A DNA stretch of 64,000 nucleotides from Branchiostoma lanceolatum (Eukaryota; Chordata; Leptocardii; Amphioxiformes; Branchiostomatidae): contig NC_089722.1 of the NCBI RefSeq assembly GCF_035083965.1, positions 43,586,697 to 43,650,696 on the forward strand, written 5' to 3'. Below, piece by piece: positions 53,814 through 63,154 of this stretch (position 1 is the stretch's first letter; every line of letters starts with the position of its first letter). A program made the position numbers and the translations under genes. The notes below the pieces were generated by a model. That model did no database searches and was not told where the DNA came from. It worked only from the letters and a program-made list of their open reading frames with translations.

Positions 53814-55517
53814 ACAGACATTTAGCAAAACACTGATGAGAAACCCTTTATGTGTGGAGAGTGCGGGTACAGGACAGCTGACAAGCGTAACCTAGAGTGG
53901 TAAGAAAAGCCTTCATGTCCGGCATCTAGGATAAACACACTTGTGTAATTGTGCACGGAGTGCAGGTACACAGAAGTTATCAAGCCATACAAACATGTTT
54001 ATTGAAAAAAAATGGATGTAAGAACACTGCATGTGTTCAGTGTCAATGTTTTAGTTTCGAGTGTGCATCTGCAGTCATGCTGATCTGATGTCAAATTTGT
54101 AGTTCCCTTATTTGTAAGCAACATTTCCGCTTGGGGGGGGGGGCTTAACATAAGGTATAACACATGATCTCATGCTGTACTGGAACTGTGAAAATGCTTA
54201 TTCATACAGAATAAAATCTCTACAAATGTGAGAACACTGCACAGTATCTGTACATCTACGCAGTCTGTATCAAGTAATTTATGTCTGTGGTATTCTTTAA
54301 AAAAAAAATACAACAAAGAGGAGCATACTTAATTATAAATACTGTAAGTGTAAAGAATGTTGAGATGTTAAAACTCAATAAGAAACTTATTTCTGTCAAA
54401 TCTAATATAGGCTGTCCTGACAGCTCACATCCTAACCTATCTTGTGCTTTAGTGTAACAAGTATGCATGAAGTTTAAGGCTGTGATGTTTATTTTTTCAC
54501 TTATGCTGTAAGCCTGTAACATATACACTATATATTGGAACACTAATAATCATGCTATGATGTAGAGTGTTTAACATTTTGTAGAATTGCGAAGTGTGTT
54601 ATATGAAGCGACTTTCATGAACGATATGTAAGAACAAAGTGGATTCAAAGTATGCTAATTTCTGACAAGTGAAATTAAAACGTTTAATAGATGAACAGGT
54701 TTCATTCCATTTTCCCTTGTGTGGTTGATGTAAGTTATTGTGATGCCGCACAGGGTACAGGCACCATCGTTATTATCATCATTTTCATCAAAGCATTCTT
54801 TTCCTGACATAATTCTTTCCGCACCCCACGAAATTCCTTCCGAAAATGATAGATAATAATTAATAGATATCATTTTCAGCAAAGCACCCCCATAAAACTC
54901 ATTTCCTGAACTAATTCCCTCCATAACCGGCGATTTTTGCCATTCCCACGAGAAAGAAATCCCTGCGCACCCTGCTATTCTAGCCATATCCATTTTCAGT
55001 TCTTGCAGCACTCGGTTATTCCTACCGTATCCACTAGACGATGTACTTTTGTGCCGTACCCAATGGTGCTGCACAGTCGTGTCTGAATACCTCGCCTTTA
55101 CCAAGGCAAACACCGAGTGGCGTTGTACAAATCACACCCAGTTTTGAAAACGTTTATATATTTGTGCAACCCTTAGTGAGAAGCGGTCTAAAGAGAAATG
55201 GAAATCAGTTTTGAGGTGAAGATTCATCAGCGTAAAAAAAAACCTCGATGATCGGAGACAGTGAATTTGGTGGTTTAGAAATTACCATACATATATTTGC
55301 CATACTGTTCTTCATACACTACTTACCCTCACCCCCACCGTACTCCTGTTTCCATTCTGAACCTATAAACACAACCCCCACCCCCCACCCCTCGCACCCG
55401 ATACAACCTCCATCTTGTCCCCAGGCTCTACAAGGTCATACAAGTAAATCTAACCTTTTTGGCGAAGGCAACCAAGACAAAGAATGCAGACAGGGCAGTA
55501 GTCGTGTAAACGCATTC
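53814..55517 (+). other. relic finger, 3' UTR and spacer
   Basis: Copy of 6870-8520 with local mosaicism; from about 54290 it resembles 47850 onward more than 7350. ATTAAA near 54674 takes the place of AATAAA. No gene seen. Confidence 0.5.
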
Positions 55518-55667
55518 TACAATGTAGGCGGAACTTCCCACGCAATAACTGGGTAACGAGGGACAAATCATGACCTTTCACCCCACGCTAAGTTCACCTT
55601 TCACCCGTGACTTTTCATAGAAGACGCTTGCAGGATTTGTAAAGGTAGAAATCAACCCTGGAAGCAG
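55518..55667 (+). promoter_or_regulatory. promoter module and 5' exon of the 56295 gene
   Basis: Both DR1-like sites intact (tgacctttcacccc; ttcacctttcaccc). Exon ends CTGGAAGCAG; donor GTAAGAA at 55668. Confidence 0.6.
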
Positions 55668-56287
55668 GTAAGAAAGCGAGTTATGATAAATGACTACCCT
55701 TTCGTGCCGCAGAGGAGCTATAGGTCGTTTCTGTGATGTATGGGGCACATTAGGACGGAATGTAAGGCTTTTCTGTGTGGGAAAATTAGGGAGGGGAGGG
55801 GGGCGACACCACACGTCACGAGGCAAAATAGTCGTTTTTGTCAGAAAAAAATCTGCAAAGGGTGTTACAGAACCACCAAAATGAGACAGAAGTACGATAG
55901 AAAACATGAGATCGGAAAACTTTACAAATATGGTTTGTAAAGCAGATTCGAAAGTGAAGAGGGGGGGAGTACAAGTGGGTCATGTTTGGAGGTAATTAAA
56001 TGGGAGTGGTGGCTGCAAAGTCGTTGTGGCAGCTTCCTGGTTTGGAATCAGCAGAAAAATGATCTTTGATCTTTATTATCAACATGGCAGGAATACAAGT
56101 AATTTATACAATGTCACGGTATATTATGTTACCCCAGTTACCCCTGAATTGCGTTGATCTTACAAATCCCATCTATACACACAACGCAACAAAGAAGACA
56201 AAAACCGGAAATCAACACAAAATGCACTCTTGACTTACATTATTTTTTATTGATGTGTTTCACATTTCAAATGTATTTGTCTATTAG
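55668..56287 (+). other. intron 1 of the 56295 gene
   Basis: Donor at 55668, acceptor gtatttgtctattag ending at 56287. An extra ~160 bp (56059-56220) separates the cagcagaaaaa and tgcactcttgac segments that adjoin in sister introns. The left end of this extra piece is also present at 9072-9100. Confidence 0.6.
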
Positions 56288-56294
56288 GTTAGAC

Positions 56295-57665
56295 ATGGCA
56301 GAGGCAGGTAATGGGTCTCTCACTGCTGTTCCCAAGAGCTTTTGTGATGGGTCTCCTACTGGAGTTTCACCGCACAGAAATGCAAACAATATTGAAGACG
56401 AGCCAGAAGCACAGACGGATGAGAAACCCTACATGTGCGGTGAGTCTGGGTACAGGTCAGCTAAAACATGTGGCCTAACCGGACATAGGAGAATCCATAT
56501 GGGTAAAAAATCTTACAAGTGTAACCAGTGTGCCTATTCTGCTGCAGATAAATCCGCCTTGGACAGCCATCTAGCAATACACATGGGTGAAAAACCCTAT
56601 ATGTGCGAGAAATGCGGGTACAAGACAGCCAACAAGAGTGACCTACTTAGACATATGAGAACCCATACGGGTGAAAAGCCCTTCAAGTGCGACCAGTGTG
56701 ATTATTCTGCAGCACGTAAATCCACCTTGAACAGCCATCTAGCCAAACACACTGGTGAGCAACCCTACATCTGTGGGGAGTGCGGGTACAGGACAGCTAA
56801 CAAGCGAAACCTATCCAGACATATGAGAACCCATACGGGTGAAAAACCCTTCAAGTGCGACCAGTGTGATTATTCTGCAGCACGTAAATCCACCTTGAAC
56901 AGCCATCTAGCCAAACACACTGGTGAGCAACCCTACATCTGTGGGGAGTGCGGGTACAGGACGGCTAACAAGCGAAACCTATACAGACATATGAGAACCC
57001 ATACTGGTGAAAAACCCTACAAGTGTGACCAGTGTGATTATTCTGCTGCAAAGAAATCCACCTTAAACAGCCATCTAGACAAACACACCGGTGAGAAACC
57101 CTACATGTGTGGGGAGTGCGGGTACAGGACAGCTCAAAAGCTCAAGTTATCCATACATATGAGAACTCATACAGGAGAAAAACCCTACAAATGTGACCAG
57201 TGTGATTATTCTGCTGCACAGAAATCCAATTTGGACCGACATCTAGCAAAACACTCTGGAGAAAAACCATTCATGTGTGGGGAGTGCGGGTACAGGACAG
57301 CTCAAAAGCTCAAGTTATCCATACATATGAGAACTCATACAGGAGAAAAACCCTACAAATGTGACCAGTGTGATTATTCCGCTGCACAGAAATCCAATTT
57401 GGACCAACATCTAGCAAAACACTCTGGAGAAAAACCATTCATGTGTGGGGAGTGCGGATACAGAGCAACTCAAAAGTCTCACTTATCAAAACATATGAGA
57501 TGCCATACTGGTGAGAAACCCTACAAGTGTGACCAGTGTGATTATTCTGCTGCTCAGAAATCCAATTTGGACCGACATCTAGCCAAGCACACTGGTGGGA
57601 ACCCAACATGTGTGGGGAGTGCGGGTACAGAACAGCTCACAAGCTTCTCTTATCCCGACATATAA
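56295..57665 (+). CDS. family-1 C2H2 zinc-finger protein, 456 aa, 14 fingers
   Basis: The start is the ATG in ggttagacATGGC after the acceptor. The leader is residues 1-45, shorter than in its sisters. Finger 1 is probably dead: its second Cys is Ser (CGESGYRS). Two two-finger units are tandemly duplicated: fingers 4-5/6-7 (ARKSTLNSH plus ANKRNL) and 9-10/11-12 (AQKLKLSIH plus AQKSNLD). The TGEQP linker is shared with the truncated gene at 9113, its block-1 counterpart. One base lost in the last linker shifts the frame into a short tail ending YPDI, independently of the similar lesion in 5550. More fingers continue in other frames. Confidence 0.86.
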   Translation: MAEAGNGSLTAVPKSFCDGSPTGVSPHRNANNIEDEPEAQTDEKPYMCGESGYRSAKTCGLTGHRRIHMGKKSYKCNQCAYSAADKSALDSHLAIHMGEKPYMCEKCGYKTANKSDLLRHMRTHTGEKPFKCDQCDYSAARKSTLNSHLAKHTGEQPYICGECGYRTANKRNLSRHMRTHTGEKPFKCDQCDYSAARKSTLNSHLAKHTGEQPYICGECGYRTANKRNLYRHMRTHTGEKPYKCDQCDYSAAKKSTLNSHLDKHTGEKPYMCGECGYRTAQKLKLSIHMRTHTGEKPYKCDQCDYSAAQKSNLDRHLAKHSGEKPFMCGECGYRTAQKLKLSIHMRTHTGEKPYKCDQCDYSAAQKSNLDQHLAKHSGEKPFMCGECGYRATQKSHLSKHMRCHTGEKPYKCDQCDYSAAQKSNLDRHLAKHTGGNPTCVGSAGTEQLTSFSYPDI

Positions 57666-58130
57666 GAACCCATACAAGTGTGACGAGTGCGGGCACAGGA
57701 CAGCTGACAAAGGTAACCTATCCCGACACAAGAGGACTCACACTGGTGAAAAACCCTTCAACTGTGACGAGTGTAATTATTCTGCTTCACATAAATCTAC
57801 CACTTTGTACCAACATGTAGCCAAACACACCGGTGAGAAACCCTACAAGCGTGACAAGTGTGACTATTCTACAGCATTCAGATCCACTTTGAACCGACAT
57901 TTAGCCAAACACACCGGTGAGAAACCCTACAAGCGTGACAAGTGTGACTATTCTACAGCATTCAGATCCACTTTGAACCGACATTTAGCCAAACACACTG
58001 GTGAGAAGCCCTACAAGCGTGACATGTGTGACTATTCTACAGCATTCAGATCCACTTTGAACCGACATTTAGCCAAACACACCGGTGAGAAACCCTACAT
58101 GTGTGGGGAGCGTGAGAACAGGACAGTTCA
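57608..58130 (+). pseudogene. out-of-frame continuation of the 56295 finger array
   Basis: One finger (CGECGYRTAHKLLLSRH) is in the restored frame. A linker deletion then shifts again to CDECGHRTADKGNLSRH, an abnormal finger with an extra residue (KSTTLYQH), and three copies of a Cys-less finger. The array ends mid-finger at about 58130, where 3' UTR sequence homologous to 15669 begins. Confidence 0.75.
57844..58095 (+). repeat. three 84-bp tandem copies of a dead finger
   Basis: Three nearly identical units encode YKRDKCDYSTAFRSTLNRH (third unit KRDMC). In all three the first zinc-binding Cys is Arg, so the mutation preceded the amplification. Confidence 0.85.
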
Positions 58131-58660
58131 CAAGGCCTACGGCATTTCCCACAATCCTCTGCTGTGTCGGAACTCTGAGAAGACTTATTCATACAAAAGA
58201 GAATATCTTCAAATATGTTAACACTGTATAGTATCTGTACATCTACTTAGTCTCTACCAAGTACTTAATGTCTGTAACAAAGAATCCTGCAATAGAGAGG
58301 AGCATGGTTTGTTAGAAGCATCCTTCATGTAAAGAGGAAGTTGGTTTTAAAACTCAATACAAACTTCTTCCTGTCAAATCTAATATAGGCGACTAGTATC
58401 CTGACGTCTAGCTTTGCACTGACATCCAACAAGATGTTCTGCTTCATTGAAACGTATGCATAAAATTAGAGGCTGTCATGTTTATTATCTCACTTATTTA
58501 CTAACCTGTACAGTATAAACTATTCATTAGTACACTAATGATTATGTTATACCTAATGTTTTATATGTTACATAAAGCGACCAATATGTTATATGAAGTG
58601 ACTGTGATGGCTGATTTGTAAGATTAAAAAGCAAAAATAAAGTAACCAAATAAAATTTTC
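58131..58660 (+). other. 3' UTR of 13895 type joined to the 56295 array
   Basis: Homologous to 15669-16440, including the empty site of the Penelope-like insertion at 58259-58264. AATAAA near 58636. Confidence 0.6.
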
Positions 58661-59329
58661 CATTGCATTTTAACTTTTATTTTTATTTCTATTAGATACG
58701 TTGTTGTACTAGCCGTACATGGTCACACCTAATTTCATGCATATGAGCGTGTAAGATCTTGTCCTGCTACCAAGCTATTGTCGTGCATATCAGCAGACGC
58801 ATGATAATAGTTTATATTTACTAGTATAGTACGCGATAAAGTTCTATTGCACGTTCATGAAGTTGCGCTGAGCTGGACTGAGATAGATTGCGACAAGCTA
58901 TGATGATGATGATGCCCGTGGGCTAATTGCAGATACATGTAGAAATATAGGAAAAACGTACATGTGACAGTAAACTGTTACTGACACTGTTTTAACTATA
59001 GCCTACTTATTACGAGTGTTTTCTACATCTGGACAAGCTGGGTTTTTTTTGGAGGCAGCTGAAGACGAAAAGTTTACAAAAGTGCACAGAGACCAGAAGG
59101 ATTCACATACATACGCACACATAATGTATATTAGATGTCACCAGATATACATACAAAATATGTAAGGCAAAAACACTGAGCGTCTTTTGTGTACAAAATA
59201 TGCTACCCGCCTCCGGTGATTTTTTCCCATCTGAATTACATTTAGCGTCACATATTCTGTGTGTGACATTCCTCTCTTGGCAAAAAAGGAAGATGGAAAC
59301 AAAAGAAAAGCAGCGGATGGGTGCAACCA
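58661..59329. other. intergenic, homologous to 16441-16600 plus 18263-18707
   Basis: Lacks the 1.66-kb insertion. It has its own ~60-bp insert ending (gat)n at about 58840-58918. No gene. Confidence 0.5.
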
Positions 59330-59457
59330 TTCTACACTGAGTGGCTAATCAGGCACAAAATATGACCTTTCACCCCACACTAAGCTCACCTTTCATGCGC
59401 TGCTCGGGACAGAAGACGCTAATCGATTGTGAAGGGAAAAACCAGCACTGGAAGCAG
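59330..59457 (+). promoter_or_regulatory. promoter module and 5' exon of the 59975 pseudogene
   Basis: First DR1-like site intact, second degraded (ctcacctttcatgc), as in its paralogue at 18708. Donor at 59458. Confidence 0.55.
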
Positions 59458-59972
59458 GTAAATTTCACTAAAAATCTGCCATATCGTGAAGCAAAGCAGC
59501 TATAGGTCCTAGCTATGGTATATGAGCCACATTAGGACGGAATGTAAGACTTTTTCGGGATGAGAAGAATTGCCGAGGGGGAGGGGGGTGACACCACGAG
59601 ACAAAAGGGTATGTTTTTGTTAGGGTGTTATTGTATCAAAGGTGAATGTCTAGATTTGCATAATAACGCCTTCACCTTTGACACTGCACATGCGTAGTAG
59701 CAACCGTGAACTAGCTTATTAGCTTATTATGTCACAACAATGATACAGAATTACAACAGAAACCATGACAAGGCGTTAATTTCCAGTTTGACCAGTATGC
59801 AAGCGTAGTCAACTTTGAAAAATATGCATACATGTATTCATGATAAAAATGAAGGGGAGGGGGGCAGTAAGTTTCGGGATCAGTACAAACAATGCACTCT
59901 TGACGCATCGTATTTGCGATTGATGTATTTCGTGTTTTTTTTTCTTCAAATTGTTGTTCATTATTATTTTAG
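59458..59972 (+). other. intron 1 of the 59975 pseudogene
   Basis: Copy of 18837-19360; acceptor gttcattattattttag ending at 59972. Confidence 0.6.
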
Positions 59973-59974
59973 AC

Positions 59975-61236
59975 ATGGCAGAGGCAGGTGATGGGTCTCC
60001 TACTGCTGTTCCCCAGAACTTCTGTGATGGGTCTCCTACTGGGGTTTCATCGGGCAGAGATGCAAGCAATGTTGAATATAAGCTGAAAGGAACCAAAACC
60101 AGGTTGGACAATTGGCCAGAAGCACAGACTGATGAGAGACGCTTCATGTGTGGCGAGTGTGGGTACAGGACTATCAGCAAGTCCAAGTTGTCCAGACATA
60201 TGAGATCTCACACAGTTGAAAAACCCTACAAGTGTGACCTGTGCGACTATTCTGCTGCACGGAAATCTACCTTGGACAGCCATCTAGCTAGACACACCGG
60301 TGAGGAAGCCTACATGTGTGGAAAGTGTGGTTACAGGGCAACTAGAATTTCTGACTTATCGAAACATATGAGAACTCATACAGGTGAAAAGCCCAGTGTG
60401 ATTATTCTGCTGCACAGAAATCGGCTTTGAACAGCCATCTAGCCAAACACACTGGTGAGAAACCCTTCATGTGTGGAGAGTGTGACTACAGGTGCCTTCG
60501 CAAGGCTCAGTTGTCCAGACATATGAGAACCCATACAGGTGAAAAACCGTACATGTGTTGGGAGTGTGGGCACAGAACAACTGAACAGTGCCACTTGTCT
60601 GAACCTATGAGAACTCATACAGGTGAAAAACCCTACAAGTGTGACCCGTGCGACTATTCTGCTGCACTAAAATCCACCTTGGACCGACATCTGGCAAGAC
60701 ACACAGGGGAAAAACCCTACATGTGTGGGGAATGCGAGTACAAGACAGCTAATAAGTCTCACCTATCGAGACATATCAAAACCCATACAGGTGAAAAACC
60801 CTACAAGTGTGACCAGTGTGATTATTCTGCTGCAGAGAAATCCAAATTGGACCGACATCTAGCCAAACACACCGGTGAGACACCCTACATGTGTGGGGAA
60901 TGTGGGTACAGAACAGCTCACAAGTTTCACTTATCCCGACATATGAGAACCCATACTGGTGAAAGACCCTACAAGTGTGACCAGTGTGATTTTTCTACTG
61001 CAGGGAAGTCCAAATTGGACCATCATCTAGCCGTACATGCTGGTGAGAAACCCTACATGTGTGGCGAGTGCGGGCACAGGGCAGCTCAAAAGCGTGACTT
61101 ATCCAGACATATGAGAACCCATACCGGCGAAAGGCCGTACAAATGTGACCAGTGTGACTACTCTGCTGCACAGAAATACACCTTGAAGAAACATTTGGCA
61201 AAACACACTGGAGAAAAACCCTACATGTGTAGTTAG
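59975..61236 (+). pseudogene. broken family-1 zinc-finger gene (duplicate of 19363)
   Basis: Leader and three fingers are intact, then a 13-bp deletion after gaaaagccc (about 60393; present at 19780) shifts the frame and the first product stops at 60430. The remaining fingers are open in the other frame from about 60405 to 61236, where tgtagttag replaces tgtaatgag and creates a stop. One zinc ligand His is Pro (HLSEPMRTH, about 60604). Three independent lesions indicate a pseudogene, although a three-finger protein of 151 residues could be made. Confidence 0.88.
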
Positions 61237-61430
61237 TGCGGATACGGGACAACTCAGAAGTTTTACTTATCTAGGCACATGAAAACCCATACTGGTGAAA
61301 ATCCACTACAGGTGTGACCAGTGTGATTATTCTTCTGCAGAAAAAGCCTATTTGGACCGACATCTAGCAGATGAAACCCTACATGTGCGGGGAGTGCGGG
61401 TACAGTGTAACTCAAAAGTCTCACTGATTC
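61237..61430 (+). pseudogene. relic fingers after the 59975 pseudogene
   Basis: Remains of two to three fingers with the same extra-base linker (gaaaatccactac) as in the 19363 gene, and a shortened linker (cagatgaaaccc). Confidence 0.6.
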
Positions 61431-62513
61431 AGACATATCAGAACCCATAGTGGAGAGAAAAGAAATGAATTTGTGACAAGTTAGAGTATTCAGCAGCTCA
61501 GTATTAAACACTGGAACTCTATATTGTTTACTGAGTGCAGGTACAGGGCAACAGAAGTTATCCAGCCGGTTGTGCATTCGCAGTCGTGATGCATTGTGGT
61601 CTACCGTCAAAGTTTAAGGTTCATAATTTGTAACAATTATTTTTTAAAGCTGTTTGCAACACTCCTGCTTGGAATGACCTTAACCAATGACATCCCCCAC
61701 AGTCCCCTGCGCTGCTGGAACTGTGAGAAGGCTTATTCACGCATCCATGATGGAAATATGATAGCACTGTACAATATCTAGTCTCTATCAAGAACGATTT
61801 GTCTGTGGTTATTGCAACTGTATGTTAGAAGTACTCTAACTAAAGAATATTTCCGTTAAACCTGATATGGCCTATCCTGACGGCTGACTTTGTATTGACG
61901 TCATACTAAATGTTGCGCTTCAGTGTAACAAGTGTGTATAAAGTTAAAGGCTGTGATGTTTATTATCTCACTCATTCACAAGCCTATACACTATATATTG
62001 GAACATTAATGATGGCGCTGCACCTAGAGTGTTTATCGTTATGAAGAATTGCGAAGTAAGCTTGTGTTATATGAAGCTACCGTCATGGCTGATATGTACA
62101 GTTGATTCAAAATATGCTCATTTCTGACAAGAATTAACGTTTGATACAAGAACAGGTTCCGTTACATTTTTTTTCTTGTGACGTAGATGTGATTTATTGT
62201 GTTACTATCCGGTTGTTCTGTCCCGTACACGTCAGGCGAAAGTCGTGTTGACATTCCTTGTACGGACTTCAACCCCGTTTGTCCGATAAACCCCCTTCTA
62301 TGGCCAACCTGTCCTAAATATAGTGGTGAACATACATCAGTCATTTTTTTCTCATTTATTCATTTAACCAGTAGACACACTCAAGTAACCACTGTTTTGA
62401 TATATGCAAGGAGGTTAAATATACCTGTATATTTAACCTCCTTGATATATGTAACATCACAGCATTTGTACTACTAATAAGTACTCTAACAACAAGTTTG
62501 GTATGAACACGTT
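61431..62513 (+). other. 3' flank and convergent spacer of the pseudogene
   Basis: Homologous to 21549-22517 and lacking the LINE (empty site 61437/61438). The polyadenylation hexamer is degraded (gaattaacg, about 62131). Confidence 0.5.
62407..62443. mobile_element. 37-bp palindromic mini-insertion with 8-bp target duplication
   Basis: gatatatg is repeated at 62399-62406 and 62444-62451. Between them lie caaggaggttaaatata, a 4-nt loop and the complement. The paralogue at 22448-22455 has a single gatatatg. Confidence 0.75.
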
Positions 62514-63154
62514 TTTATTCTTCTCATCACCCTCATTCATCGTCATGAAACAAAACCTTTATACTAGACTAATCAAATCTAATACTACAGAATCCAAACG
62601 TAACTCATAATTTAACAAGAACTCTTTAAAATACTTCAACCGAACAGCTAAAACCTGCTAACAACAACGAGCATTCCCATAGAAAACTACAATAACTAAT
62701 ACATGATATGACATCTTACTGTAATAATAACAAATGTTTTTCTTGTCACTATTTCTGCCCCATGATGCACTGCTGGAGATTATCACCACCAGGTTTGGGC
62801 ATGAGGGAAGACAAGTTAGTTCCCGCCAAGTAGCAAACGTGCTTCACAAAAAGGTGACATTGAATCCAGTGTACGTTTCTACAACACTTTCGCCAGAGAT
62901 CACTACATCGTCTCTATGTTAAAATGTACTTTCGTTTCTGATCTGGACTTATACAGGACATGAAACACATCAGAAAGTAAGTGGAATCCGGCAAATAGTC
63001 TCACATAGGCTGACTATGCCAGTTTGTCTCGTATACCCTATGTCCTTTTGTTAATTTCCTGTCCATTTGTTAATTTCTCGAAAGAAGCAGACAACATAAA
63101 CATGAATTGTGATAAACTTGTAGTATCACATCAAACTGTTTGGACATGTACACA
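62514..63154 (-). other. 3' UTR of the minus-strand 63155 gene
   Basis: Minus-strand AATAAA at 62514-62519; homologous to 22518-23188 but without the (GAAA)n tract. Confidence 0.55.

Larger units (their letters stand above)
46997..56092. repeat. segmental duplication, block A copy 2
   Basis: Starts at a sharp junction (cttttcctg/acactgcatg). It has gained the LINE tail at 47058 and lost four fingers in 52830. Confidence 0.85.
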
